Shown here: piece after piece, positions 1 to 9,691 of the stretch
Layout: every line of letters starts with the position of its first letter
How positions within the stretch are numbered: the first letter of the stretch is position 1
Source of the DNA: Chloroflexota bacterium
Lineage (GTDB): Bacteria > Chloroflexota > Dehalococcoidia > Lucifugimonadales > Australimonadaceae
DNA length: 64,000 nucleotides
Reading direction: 5' to 3'
Assembly (NCBI GenBank): GCA_027618515.1
Contig: JAQCEV010000003.1
Coordinates: 1-64,000 of the forward strand
Notes under the pieces: model-generated
Told to the model about the DNA's origin: nothing
The model's input: the letters and a program-made list of their open reading frames with translations, nothing else
Databases searched by the model: none
Program-made: the position numbers and the translations under genes

Positions 1-326
1 GGGGACTTCGAAAAGAGGGAGAGAATCTTCTTAAACATCAATTTGATTGTAGCACTTAGGCAGTTCTTGGCGTGCTGTGGGCGACGGCGCTTGGAATGTT
101 GTTGCGCTCGCCTTCCCTGGCCTCATCGATTCAGGTGAATGCTAGTCGCAAAAGTGGCTCATTATGGCTCACTGGCCTCTGGGCGGGACGATGGTTGGGG
201 CGTCCGGATGAGCCGCGTTGGGTCGAACGGAACCACGATAGCGAATCGGGGTGCGATGCCGCTAGTGGCGCTTGTTACTGTGTGAACGCGCACGGCGTGG
301 TCGCGTTGCCCTCGGCCGATCAAACG

Positions 327-357
327 AAAGAGGCCCCGGATGGTCCGGGGCCTCTTT
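327..357. terminator. Intrinsic-terminator-like perfect hairpin downstream of the minus-strand RTX gene
   Basis: AAAGAGGCCCCGGA-TGG-TCCGGGGCCTCTTT, perfect 14-bp stem with A/T flanks on both sides. Confidence 0.8.
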
Positions 358-379
358 GTCGTTCTAATGCTGCCGAGAG

Positions 380-1519
380 CTACGGGACGTTGACTACGAA
401 CTCACAGGTCTGCGCTGTGTCTCTGGCGCCACCTGCGCCATTGCACGTGTCAGTTCCTGCTTCGCCCTTCATTCGGTCGATACCAGATCCACCGAGGAGG
501 TTGTCGTCGCCAGCGCCAGCGTTGTAGACGTTGTAACCGCCCGCGCCGCGCAGCAAGTCGTTGCCGTCACCACCGTAGAGTCGGTCATCGTCTGCGCCAC
601 CGTGGACGTAGTCGTTACCGGCTTTGCCATCCACTGTGTCGTTTCCAGCTCCGCCGAAGAGCTCGTCAGGGCCGTTGTCACCCTTCAGGCGGTCGTTGCC
701 CTCGCCGCCGTACACCTTGTCTCCGCCTTCGCCGCCGTAGACAACGTCGTTACCCTTGTTGCCAAAGATGGTGTCGTTACCATCTTTGCCGTAGATGCGG
801 TCGTTGCCCTCGCCGCCGCAGATGGGATCGTTGCCGCCCTTGCCGTTGATGTTGTCGTTGCCGGCGAGGCCAACGATAACGTCGTCGCCAGGGGTGCCGT
901 TGATCGAGTCGTCACCCGAGGTGCCGATGATGGTTGCTTGCAGGCCATTGCAGGCGTTGACGGTGAACGTACCAACCACGGTGCTACCCCAGTATCCGCC
1001 GTAGCAGACGTAGTCCAGGTTGACCCTAGCTGTGATGTAGTAGGTTCCGCCAGCGGTGGGTGCCGTGAAGGCCCCGGTGCTGAAACCCTCAGGGGTGCTG
1101 TTCATGGTGCCTTGGTTGAAGCAGACAGAACCCTGCGTTCCGGTCCCTACGAGGGGGTTCGCGGCTACGCTGATGTACAGCTGGCGTACGCAACCCGGGC
1201 AGTAAGGAGCCGGGACGAGGTTCGAGCTTCCAGACACGGTCAGTGCCGCCCCAGGAGCGACGACCGCGTTGGCGCCTTGGCCATTGATGTCGAGGGTCAC
1301 TACCTGTCCCGCACCGATACCAGTGGGGTTGACCGGGCTGCAGTCTTCGTCGACCAAGCCGTCGAGGTCGTCGTCAATGTAGTCGCAGGTCGCGTCGCCA
1401 AGTGCGGCGAATACGTTGCTCTGGGGTATGAATGAAATCATCCCAAAAGCGGCTACGGCTGCCAAAAGCAGCAGCAGCGTGAGCTTCCTGGATTGAGCTC
1501 CTATAGAAGTGTGGAACAT
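380..1519 (-). CDS. Secreted RTX-type calcium-binding repeat protein
   Basis: N-terminal hydrophobic signal segment, DxDxDG-rich CDYIDDDLDGLVDEDC motif, then many GGxGxDxxx nonapeptides. Confidence 0.85.
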   Translation of the reverse strand: MFHTSIGAQSRKLTLLLLLAAVAAFGMISFIPQSNVFAALGDATCDYIDDDLDGLVDEDCSPVNPTGIGAGQVVTLDINGQGANAVVAPGAALTVSGSSNLVPAPYCPGCVRQLYISVAANPLVGTGTQGSVCFNQGTMNSTPEGFSTGAFTAPTAGGTYYITARVNLDYVCYGGYWGSTVVGTFTVNACNGLQATIIGTSGDDSINGTPGDDVIVGLAGNDNINGKGGNDPICGGEGNDRIYGKDGNDTIFGNKGNDVVYGGEGGDKVYGGEGNDRLKGDNGPDELFGGAGNDTVDGKAGNDYVHGGADDDRLYGGDGNDLLRGAGGYNVYNAGAGDDNLLGGSGIDRMKGEAGTDTCNGAGGARDTAQTCEFVVNVP

Positions 1520-1704
1520 GGTACCGATTCTCCTTTTCGATTGTACGTACGTATATGTACATGCAAGTACTGCACGGAATGGGTATCTTCTGTGAACGAC
1601 TAGAGAAGAATAATGCTCAAATGGTGCCGAATAGTGCCTACAGCGTTAGAGATGCCCATTCCCGCACCTTGCCTGTGGAGCGGGTGTAGAGTATTCTGCT
1701 ATTA

Positions 1705-1730
1705 CTGATTGTGCTGATTGTTCTGACAAT
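1705..1730. promoter_or_regulatory. Candidate operator: three 8-mers at 9-bp spacing
   Basis: CTGATTGT g CTGATTGT t CTGACAAT; the last two also form ATTGT-TCTG-ACAAT; 16 nt upstream of the AbrB-like gene. Confidence 0.35.
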
Positions 1731-1745
1731 TCAAAGCGAGGGTGC

Positions 1746-2012
1746 ATGGGCAAGGAAGAATTGCGGATGGCGGATAGCACGGGCTCGACGTACAGGATCG
1801 AAGCCGTGGTGAGCGTGGACGAGCGGGGTCAGATGGTGCTGCCGAAGGAGTTACGCCAGCGAGCGGGGATCGGCGCGGGCGGTAAGTTGGCGCTGGTCGC
1901 GTTCGAGGATAAGGGCGAGATCTGCTGCATTTCGTTCTTCAAGGTGGACGATCTGTCGGGGATGGTGCGGGACAAGCTTGGACCAGTGATGCAAGGAGCG
2001 TTGGGATCATGA
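1746..2012 (+). CDS. AbrB/MazE/SpoVT-type DNA-binding domain protein (resembles 'HgcAB-associated' family)
   Basis: VVSVDERGQMVLPKELRQRAGIGAGGKLALVAF; stop overlaps next start (ATGA). Alternative start at 1767. Confidence 0.75.
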   Translation: MGKEELRMADSTGSTYRIEAVVSVDERGQMVLPKELRQRAGIGAGGKLALVAFEDKGEICCISFFKVDDLSGMVRDKLGPVMQGALGS

Positions 2013-2824
2013 GCGAACAAAATCTGAAATTAACTGTCCGGTCGGCTTACGCGAAGATCGCGCTGGAGTCTGCGGATCTGTGCGGCGTAGCGGGCTGCTG
2101 CATGCCTGGAGAGTCGGCGCTCGAAGTCGGGTATACGGCGGAACAGCTCGCGGCTCTGCCGGAGGGCGCGAACATGGGCCTGGGCTGCGGGAATCCGCTT
2201 GCGCTGGCCTCGATCAAAGAGGGCGACACGGTGGTCGACCTGGGCTCGGGTGCGGGGATCGATTGTTTCCTGGCGGCTCAACAGGTCGGCGCGACGGGCC
2301 ACGTGATAGGCGTGGATATGACGCCGGAGATGATCGCTCGCGCCAACCTGAACAAGGAAGCGACGGGGGCGACGAACGTGGAGTTCCGTTTGGGCGAGAT
2401 GGAGGCGTTGCCTGTCGATGACTCGACGGTTGATCTGGTGATCTCGAACTGCGTGATCAATCTGGTGCCCGACCGTGACAAGGTTTACCGGGAGGCGCTG
2501 CGTGTGCTGAAGCCTGGAGGCCGAGTGTCGGTGTCGGACACGATCCAGACGATGCAGTTGCCTCAGGCACTGCTGGAGACGGAGGCTGCGAAGGCGGCGT
2601 GCATCTCGGCGGCGGTGACGAAGGATGTGTACCTGGCGTCGCTGACAGACGCGGGGTTCGTGGATGTGACGATCGAGAGCGAGATCCCCTACCCGGCCAA
2701 TCTTGGTTTCGAGGAGGCGCTGATGGAGGGCCTACGCGACGGCCACGGGATACCGGAAGAAGTCATCAAGGCTGCTGCGGCGTCTATGGTGAGCATCGCG
2801 GTGACAGCGACCAAAGCGGTCTAG
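2009..2824 (+). CDS. arsM: Arsenite methyltransferase-like SAM-dependent methyltransferase
   Basis: [53 protein letters not shown], conserved Cys positions. Confidence 0.85.
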   Translation: MSEQNLKLTVRSAYAKIALESADLCGVAGCCMPGESALEVGYTAEQLAALPEGANMGLGCGNPLALASIKEGDTVVDLGSGAGIDCFLAAQQVGATGHVIGVDMTPEMIARANLNKEATGATNVEFRLGEMEALPVDDSTVDLVISNCVINLVPDRDKVYREALRVLKPGGRVSVSDTIQTMQLPQALLETEAAKAACISAAVTKDVYLASLTDAGFVDVTIESEIPYPANLGFEEALMEGLRDGHGIPEEVIKAAAASMVSIAVTATKAV

Positions 2825-2914
2825 GCGGTCTAGGCAACCGCTGGGCCGAGAGGGCTGCCGCTTGACGGTGGCCCGGGGCGCCTAGCGCGTGGGGGCGGCC
2901 GGAGTTCGACAGCC

Positions 2915-4066
2915 TTAGCCCTCGGCGGCCATGGCGTCGGCGACGAGTTGAACCTCTTCCATGAGGGCGGTGAGCATGTCGGCTTCGGCGACGACGCGGG
3001 ATTTGACGCCTTTGCGGAAGATGACGGCGCGGCCGTTGCCTGCGGCTAGGCCGACGTCGGCGTCTTTGGCTTCGCCAGGCCCGTTGACCTCACAGCCCAT
3101 GACGGCAACTTTGACGGGGGCGTCCATGGTGCGTAGAAGTTCGTCGACGGTGTTGGCGAGCTTGCGGATATCGACATCTGCGCGGCCGCACGAGGGGCAG
3201 GCGACCATCTGGACGCCTTTCTGGCGCAGGCCGAGCGCTTTCAGTATCTCGTAGCCAACCTCTACCTCTTGCTTGGACTCGTCGGCTAGGGACACGCGGA
3301 TGGTGTCGCCGATGCCTTCGTAGAGGAGGATGCCGAGGCCGATGGCGCTACGGAGCGAGCCGGTGCGGGCCGTGCCAGCCTCGGTGATGCCGAGGTGGAA
3401 GGGGTACGGAACCATGGGGGCAAGCTTGCGGTAGGCCTCGACGGTGGTGTCGATGTCGTAGGCCTTGAGAGAGATCTTGATGAGGTCGAAGTCGAGGTCT
3501 TCGAGGAGTTTTATCTCCCAGAGGCCGGTAGCGACCATGTGGTCGACCACGGAGATGGATTCACCATCGCCCGATGCGTCTGACCCTTTGATGAGGCGAT
3601 CGACGCCGTCGAGGCTGCGGTGCTGGCCACGGGTGACGCCGATGGCGCCAACGGGGGGCAGGCTGCCGAAGTTGACGCCGATGCGGATGGGCACCTGACG
3701 CGCCTTGGCCTCCGAGACGATCTGTGTGACGCGGTCGGCGTCACGGATGTTGCCGGGGTTGAGTCTCAGGCAGTCGACACCTTGGTTGAGGGCTTCGAGG
3801 GCAAGTTGGTAGTGGAAGTGGATGTCTGCGACGAGCGGGATGTGGATCTGGCGTTTGATATCGCCAAGGGATTGCGCAGCCTCCATGTCAGGGACGGCGC
3901 AGCGGATGATTTCGCAACCAGCAGCTTCAAGTTCGTGGATCTGTCGCACGGTAGCGGCGACGTCACGGGTGTCGGTCTTGGTCATGGTCTGGACGGTGAC
4001 GGGGGCGCCGCCACCGATCTGTACCCCGCCGACGAAGATGGGCTTGGTTACTCGGCGTTGAGCCAT
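2915..4066 (-). CDS. ispG: 4-hydroxy-3-methylbut-2-en-1-yl diphosphate synthase
   Basis: GGAPVTVQTMTKTDTRD, CPSCGR, MGCEVNGPGEAKDADVG. Confidence 0.95.
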   Translation of the reverse strand: MAQRRVTKPIFVGGVQIGGGAPVTVQTMTKTDTRDVAATVRQIHELEAAGCEIIRCAVPDMEAAQSLGDIKRQIHIPLVADIHFHYQLALEALNQGVDCLRLNPGNIRDADRVTQIVSEAKARQVPIRIGVNFGSLPPVGAIGVTRGQHRSLDGVDRLIKGSDASGDGESISVVDHMVATGLWEIKLLEDLDFDLIKISLKAYDIDTTVEAYRKLAPMVPYPFHLGITEAGTARTGSLRSAIGLGILLYEGIGDTIRVSLADESKQEVEVGYEILKALGLRQKGVQMVACPSCGRADVDIRKLANTVDELLRTMDAPVKVAVMGCEVNGPGEAKDADVGLAAGNGRAVIFRKGVKSRVVAEADMLTALMEEVQLVADAMAAEG

Positions 4067-4098
4067 AGGAGATACACCTGTCTGTTTGAAAAGCTGGC

Positions 4099-5466
4099 TT
4101 AGCCGAAGACGCTTCCTCCGCTAATCAGCCGTTTGATGTCATTTGCGGTTACGAGGAGGATGGCGAACATGAGCAAGCCAAAGCCGACGAGGTGCACCAA
4201 TCGCTCCTTGTCAGGAGCGATCCTCCGTCCACCGCGAATCAATTCTAGCAAGACGAAGGTGATGCGCCCACCGTCCAGGGCAGGCAGTGGAAGGATGTTG
4301 ACGATGGCGAGGTTAATCGACAGGAGCGCTGCCCAGGTGACGAGCGGCGCGAGACCTGCGTCGAGGACTTCACCGGTGATCTGGGCAATGCCAACGGGAC
4401 CGGCGAAAGCAAAGCCAGCGCTACCAGAGATCAGCTTGCCAATCTCATTGCGGAAGGTGGTGAGGATGTCGCCCAGCTGTCGGAAGGCGCCAGGCACAGC
4501 CTCGAAGAGGTTTTCGGACTGGCTGATCTCAGGGCGAACGTCGACGGTGTAGCCGGTGAGCTCAGCGAGGGCAGGCTCAAAGGCAAGTTCCAGGTAGCTG
4601 CCATTGCGCAGGACCTCGACGCGCACTGGTGCGGTGGGGTCGTTGGCGAGGGATGCGGCGATGACTTCTGCGGCGCCGCCGTCGTTGAGGATCATCGAAT
4701 CCTGAACACGGAGGAACAGGTCACCCGTACGTAGGCCAACGGCCTCAGCGGTGGAGCCAGGCGCGACGCTGGCGACGGTGACTCGGGCGTTGGTGAGGGT
4801 CGTGCCGGTGGCACCTTGGCCAGGTGGAGGGTCGGTTCGAAGCTCGGCGATGTTCAACTCAAGGCGCGTGTCGGCGCGCTGGACGATCACGTCCATGTCC
4901 GCGCCAAGACGGGTCTGGATGGCTGCGTGCACGGAGGATGAGTTGAGAACCTCATGGCCCTGGGCGAACTGGATGATGTCGCCAACCTGGACGCCCGCGT
5001 CTTCGGCGGGGGAGTCGGGAACGACATAAACAACCACGACGTCGGTGAGGGTGACGTTGTGGGGGATCATGAGGGCGATGGTCAGCAAGACGATGGGGAG
5101 GATCGCGTTCATGCCAGGGCCTGCCACGAGGACGGCCAGGCGCTTCCAGGCGCTCTGAGCCGCGAAGCTGCGAGGATCACCAGGGTCTTCTTCTCCCTGC
5201 ATCTTCACGAAGCCGCCGAGGGGCAACCAGTTGACGGTGTACTCCGTCTCGCCATGCCAGATCCCGAAGGCTTTGGGCGGTATGCCAACGCCGAATTCGA
5301 GGACCTTGATGCCGCAGAGCTTGGCGACGGTGAAGTGGCCAAGCTCGTGGAAGATGACCAGGAAGAGCAAGACTCCGATGAAGACGACGCCTGTTATCAG
5401 GAAGTCGAATCCGTAGCGGTAGATGAGGACGGCGAGGGCCGCAGCGGCTGGTGCTAGATAACGCAT
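4099..5466 (-). CDS. rseP: RseP/site-2 protease family zinc metalloprotease with PDZ domains
   Basis: HELGHF, PDZ segments, NILPLPALDGGRI. Confidence 0.92.
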   Translation of the reverse strand: MRYLAPAAAALAVLIYRYGFDFLITGVVFIGVLLFLVIFHELGHFTVAKLCGIKVLEFGVGIPPKAFGIWHGETEYTVNWLPLGGFVKMQGEEDPGDPRSFAAQSAWKRLAVLVAGPGMNAILPIVLLTIALMIPHNVTLTDVVVVYVVPDSPAEDAGVQVGDIIQFAQGHEVLNSSSVHAAIQTRLGADMDVIVQRADTRLELNIAELRTDPPPGQGATGTTLTNARVTVASVAPGSTAEAVGLRTGDLFLRVQDSMILNDGGAAEVIAASLANDPTAPVRVEVLRNGSYLELAFEPALAELTGYTVDVRPEISQSENLFEAVPGAFRQLGDILTTFRNEIGKLISGSAGFAFAGPVGIAQITGEVLDAGLAPLVTWAALLSINLAIVNILPLPALDGGRITFVLLELIRGGRRIAPDKERLVHLVGFGLLMFAILLVTANDIKRLISGGSVFG

Positions 5467-5477
5467 GTTGTTAAGTA

Positions 5478-6659
5478 CTACGTCCGAACCAGCGATCCGA
5501 CTTGTTCTCGCGCCCAGGCGTCGACTTCAAGCACGGCTTCGAGGGTGGGATCGGCGATGGGTTCGTGGCGGTCGAGGACGCCTGCGACGACGCTGGCGAT
5601 GTCGTTGAATCCGATGCGACCAGCGAGGAAGAGGTGTACCGCTTCTTCGTCGGCGGCGGACAGGACGGCCGGATAGGTCTGGCCTTTGCGTCCGGCTTCG
5701 ACGGCGGTGGTGAAGCAGGGGTACCGCTGGGGGTCCATGGCCTTGAACGTTAGCTCAGGGTAGGCGATGGGGTTGAACCGGGGTATGACCGGGCTGGCGA
5801 CACGCTCGGGGTAGAGCATGGCGTACTGGATGGGGAGACGCATGTCAGGTGGGCCCATCTGGGCTTTCACGGAGCCGTCCGCGAATTCGACCATCGAATG
5901 GATGACGCTCTGAGGATGCACGACGACATCTATCTGGTCGTAGGGAACGCCGAAGAGCCAGTGGCTCTCGATGACTTCGAATCCTTTGTTCATGAGGGTC
6001 GAGGAGTCGATGGTGATCTTCTGGCCCATGACCCAGGTGGGGTGCTTGAGCGCTTGAGCAGGCGTGACGGCTGCGATGTCGTCGATGGGCCACTCTTTAA
6101 AGGGGCCGCCCGAGGCGGTGATGATGAGCTTACTGACGGGCTGGGCCTCCCCCTGGATGCACTGCCAGATGGCGGAGGGCTCGCTGTCGACAGGCAGCAG
6201 CGGTGCGTTGTGCTTGCGGGCAGTGGCGGTGAGGAGGTCGCCCGCCATGATGACCACTTCTTTGTTGCAGATGGCGACTTCTTTACCAAGACGCAATGCT
6301 GCGAGCGTAGAGCCGAGGCCCGCTCTGCCCGTCGTGCCAACCATGATGTGGTCGACGTCAGGCTCTTGGACCATGCGGTCCATGGGAACGACGGCGGCGT
6401 CACCAGCGATGGCAGCGGCGGCGACAGGGTCCGACGCCCAGACCATGCGTGGCTTGAATTCAGCGATCTGCTCACGAAGGAGATCCAGGCGTGTGCCTGC
6501 GGCGAGGCCGACGACGCGAAAGCGGTCGGGTAACGCACGGATGACGTCTAGGGTTTGGGTGCCGATGGAGCCGGTTGAGCCAAGAACGACGATCCCTTTG
6601 GGTCGGCGCGATGAGAAGTGCTCAGGATCCGTTGCCGGAGGGTGGTTTTCGGAGAGCAC
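5478..6659 (-). CDS. dxr: 1-deoxy-D-xylulose-5-phosphate reductoisomerase
   Basis: VLGSTGSIGTQTLDVI, LPVDSEPSAIWQ, TASGGPF, MNKGFEVIESHWLF. Confidence 0.95.
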   Translation of the reverse strand: MLSENHPPATDPEHFSSRRPKGIVVLGSTGSIGTQTLDVIRALPDRFRVVGLAAGTRLDLLREQIAEFKPRMVWASDPVAAAAIAGDAAVVPMDRMVQEPDVDHIMVGTTGRAGLGSTLAALRLGKEVAICNKEVVIMAGDLLTATARKHNAPLLPVDSEPSAIWQCIQGEAQPVSKLIITASGGPFKEWPIDDIAAVTPAQALKHPTWVMGQKITIDSSTLMNKGFEVIESHWLFGVPYDQIDVVVHPQSVIHSMVEFADGSVKAQMGPPDMRLPIQYAMLYPERVASPVIPRFNPIAYPELTFKAMDPQRYPCFTTAVEAGRKGQTYPAVLSAADEEAVHLFLAGRIGFNDIASVVAGVLDRHEPIADPTLEAVLEVDAWAREQVGSLVRT

Positions 6660-6698
6660 ATGGCCTCTTTTGCTAGTCAGCCGGGAGGTCGAAGGGGA

Positions 6699-7562
6699 TC
6701 AGGCAGAGGGCCAAATCTTGGAGGCATAGTAGACGAGGGGAAAGACCAGGACAAGGCTGTCCAGGCGGTCAAGGAGGCCACCGTGGCCGGGGATGAGGAT
6801 GCCTGAGTCTTTGACGTGGGCAACGCGCTTGAGCTTGGATTCGGCGAGGTCACCGATCTGGCCGATGACGCCGATGCCAGCGCCAAGAAGGGCGGCCTGC
6901 CAGTAGGCCGCAGTGATGTCACCGAGGAGCGCCACGAGCCCGATGGTGGCGCCGATGGCGGCGAGGAGGCCCCCCGCTGCACCTTCCCAGGTCTTGCCGG
7001 GGCTGATGCTAGGGGCGAGCTGGTGCTTGCCGATGAGACGGCCAACGGCGTAGGCGCCGGTGTCCAGGGCGAAGGTGGCTGCGAAAGCGAGGATGAGCCA
7101 CTCGAGGCCAGCGGGGCCTTCACGCAAGAGGACGATGGTTGCCAGTGCGAGCGCGACGTAGAGGACAGGAGCGAGGGTGAACACGGAGTCGCCGAGGAAT
7201 GTCGCATCGCGCCGGATGACCGCGCCGACGATGAGCAGCGTAACGGCGACCCCTGCGGTGGCGAGCAGAACCATCTGGCCGTCGAATGCGGCGGCGGCGG
7301 TGACGATCGCACCAAGGATGATCCCTTCACGATGGAAAGGGCGCCAGCCTGCACGGCGTACGAGCAGGAGAATCTCGTTGATCCCTACGAGCGCTGCGAG
7401 CGTCGCAACGACGGCAGCGGTGATGCCCCCAAGCCAGCCGACGACGGCGAGAAGAGGGATGAGGACGGCGGCGCTGATGAGCCTCGCGGGCAAGTCAGAC
7501 TTGCTCGCGGCTTTGGGCGCAGGCGGGGTTTGTCGGGAGTTCCTGTTGGATGTGCTCATCAA
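6699..7562 (-). CDS. cdsA: Phosphatidate cytidylyltransferase
   Basis: Multi-TM; SPGKTWEGAAGG, DSGILIPGHGGLLDRLDS signature. Confidence 0.92.
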   Translation of the reverse strand: MMSTSNRNSRQTPPAPKAASKSDLPARLISAAVLIPLLAVVGWLGGITAAVVATLAALVGINEILLLVRRAGWRPFHREGIILGAIVTAAAAFDGQMVLLATAGVAVTLLIVGAVIRRDATFLGDSVFTLAPVLYVALALATIVLLREGPAGLEWLILAFAATFALDTGAYAVGRLIGKHQLAPSISPGKTWEGAAGGLLAAIGATIGLVALLGDITAAYWQAALLGAGIGVIGQIGDLAESKLKRVAHVKDSGILIPGHGGLLDRLDSLVLVFPLVYYASKIWPSA

Positions 7563-8320
7563 GAAACCTCTGGGGCTTGTGCGCCCTCGGTGGGGAGGCG
7601 CCCGAATCGGCGCTGACGTTGGCCGTACTCGTCGATGGCTCGTTGAACCTCTGTGGCATCGAAATCGGGCCAGCAGATGTCGGTGGAGTAGTACTCGCTG
7701 TAGGCCGCCTGCCAGATGAGGAAGTTGCTGATGCGTTGTTCACCAGCGGTGCGGATGATGAGGTCAGGCTCGGGCACGTCAGCCAGGTAGAGGCTGGCAG
7801 AAATAGCGGCCTCGTCGATCTCATCCGGGGCAGTGCCTGCCGCGATGAGACGCCTAACGGCGTCTACGATCTCTGCGCGGCCACCGTAGTCGAACGCGAT
7901 GCAGAGGTTGAGGCCCGTGTTGCCCTTGGTGACCTCAACAGCCTGAACGATGGCCTTGGCGAGGTCAGCCGGGAGCCGGCCAAGGACGCCTAGGTGGCGG
8001 ATGCGGACGTTCTGCTTGTGGAGGGCAACGACTTCTTCACCGATGACGGAGCCTAGGATCTCGATGATGCCGGACACTTCGTCGTCGGGACGCCCCCAAT
8101 TCTCGGTGGAGAAGGCGTAAAGGGTGAGGTATTCGATGCCTGCATCGTGCGACTCCTTCAGGACGCGCCGGATGTTCTCGGTGCCAGCGCGGTGGCCAGC
8201 AAGCCGGGGCAGACCCTGGCGTTCAGCCCAGCGACCGTTGCCATCCATGATGATGGCGACGTGGCGCGGGACGCCGAAGTCACGTGTCAGAGGTGCAGTG
8301 CTTTCTGCCTCCAAGGTCAT
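7559..8320 (-). CDS. uppS: Isoprenyl (undecaprenyl) diphosphate synthase
   Basis: HVAIIMDGNGRWAERQGLPRLAGH, PDLIIRTAGEQRISNFLIWQAAYSEYY. Confidence 0.95.
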   Translation of the reverse strand: MTLEAESTAPLTRDFGVPRHVAIIMDGNGRWAERQGLPRLAGHRAGTENIRRVLKESHDAGIEYLTLYAFSTENWGRPDDEVSGIIEILGSVIGEEVVALHKQNVRIRHLGVLGRLPADLAKAIVQAVEVTKGNTGLNLCIAFDYGGRAEIVDAVRRLIAAGTAPDEIDEAAISASLYLADVPEPDLIIRTAGEQRISNFLIWQAAYSEYYSTDICWPDFDATEVQRAIDEYGQRQRRFGRLPTEGAQAPEVS

Positions 8321-8325
8321 TGAGG

Positions 8326-8898
8326 CTAGACCTCCAAAAGCTCGGCCTCTTTGCGTGCGCCGACCTCGTCGGCTTTGGCCACGTGCTCGTCGGTGAGCTT
8401 CTGAAGCTGATCTTGGTAACGGTGTAGTTCGTCCTGAGAGATGGACTTGTCCTTCTCGGAGGCGCGGAGTTGCTCCTGGATGTCGCGGCGCACGTTGCGA
8501 ATGGCCACACGGGCATCTTCCTGCAACCGCTTCAGACGCTTGACCATGTCCAAGCGTCGTTCTTTGGTCATGGGGGGTATGGGCAACCGGATGATGGTGC
8601 CATCAGAGTTAGGGGTGAGGCCCAGGTCGGACTTCAGGAGTTCCTTCTCGATGGCACTGACGGTGCTCTTGTCGAAAGGCAAGACGGCCAGCATGCGAGC
8701 GTCAGGAGCGGTGATGGTGGCTACCTGGTTGAGTTGCATGGTGGTGCCGTAGAGGTCGATCTTCACGGACTCTAGCATCCCAGGGTTGGCACGACCGGTG
8801 CGAATCCCTTCGCATTCGGTTCGAAAGAAGCCGACGGATTTCTCCATCCGCTCCTCGGCATCCAGGAATACCAGTTCTATCTCTTCGTCGTCTGCCAT
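8326..8898 (-). CDS. frr: Ribosome recycling factor
   Basis: RTGRANPGMLESVKIDLYGTTMQLNQVATI, LTKERRLDMVK-like core. Confidence 0.95.
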   Translation of the reverse strand: MADDEEIELVFLDAEERMEKSVGFFRTECEGIRTGRANPGMLESVKIDLYGTTMQLNQVATITAPDARMLAVLPFDKSTVSAIEKELLKSDLGLTPNSDGTIIRLPIPPMTKERRLDMVKRLKRLQEDARVAIRNVRRDIQEQLRASEKDKSISQDELHRYQDQLQKLTDEHVAKADEVGARKEAELLEV

Positions 8899-8925
8899 TG
8901 CTGGCCCTCGCGTTCAGCGAGCCGC

Positions 8926-9672
8926 TTAGCCGTTGGCTGCGGCCGCGGTCAGCGCTGAGCTGACCAAGGTTCCGGTGTCTGCGCCTTCGAGGATACGGCG
9001 GATGGCTCCCGGTTGGAACACGTCGAATACGCGTATCGGGAGGTCATTGTCCATGCACAGCGAGAGGGCGGTTGAGTCCATGACTTCCAACCTACGGTTG
9101 AGAACGTCGATGTACTGGATACGGTCGAATTTCTTGGCGGCAGGGTTCTTCTTCGGGTCGGAGTCATAGACGCCGTCGACGTTGTTCTTCGCCATGAGCA
9201 GCAGGTCAGCGCCCATCTCGACGGACCGCAATGCTGCGGTGGTGTCGGTGGTCATGTAGGGGCTGCCGGTGCCTGAGGCGAAGATGACGACGCGTCCCTT
9301 CTCCAAATGACGCGCGGCGCGTCTCTGGATGAAGGGCTCCGCGACGGCACGGATGTCGATGGCCGACTGGGTGCGTGTCTCGACGCCCTGCTGTTCGAGG
9401 GCGTCTTGGAGAGCGAGGGCGTTGATGACGGTGGCAAGCATGCCAGCGTAGTCCGCGGTGACGCGGTCCATGCCTTGGGCCTCGGCCTCGGCACCACGCC
9501 ACATGTTCCCTCCGCCAACGACGAGCCCAAGCTCAACGCCAGTGATGAGAGCCTCTTTGACCTCACCGGCTAGAAAGCTCATAACGGACCAGTCAATACC
9601 GAACGGCGAATCTCCACGAAGAGATTCGCCGCTAAGCTTCAGTATTGCGCGCCGTAGATTTCCGGCTGCCAT
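8926..9672 (-). CDS. pyrH: UMP kinase (start placed at MAAGNLRRAILKLSGESL, not at the ORF-track start)
   Basis: LKLSGESL, VVGGGNMWRG, DRVTADYAGMLATVINALAL; upstream extension would overlap tsf. Confidence 0.93.
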   Translation of the reverse strand: MAAGNLRRAILKLSGESLRGDSPFGIDWSVMSFLAGEVKEALITGVELGLVVGGGNMWRGAEAEAQGMDRVTADYAGMLATVINALALQDALEQQGVETRTQSAIDIRAVAEPFIQRRAARHLEKGRVVIFASGTGSPYMTTDTTAALRSVEMGADLLLMAKNNVDGVYDSDPKKNPAAKKFDRIQYIDVLNRRLEVMDSTALSLCMDNDLPIRVFDVFQPGAIRRILEGADTGTLVSSALTAAAANG

Positions 9673-9691
9673 GTCTCTCTCCAGACGAGGT

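Noticed and set aside
72-527. 151-aa ORF at the window start
   Set aside because: No recognisable domain, overlaps the terminator hairpin and the end of the RTX gene on the other strand.
602-1435. 277-aa plus-strand ORF rich in Val/Ala
   Set aside because: Antisense shadow of the RTX repeat gene; periodic VV...A pattern comes from complementing GGxGxD codons.
3620-4102. Long plus-strand ORFs opposite ispG, rseP, dxr and cdsA
   Set aside because: High-GC antisense ORFs; minus-strand products are clear conserved enzymes.
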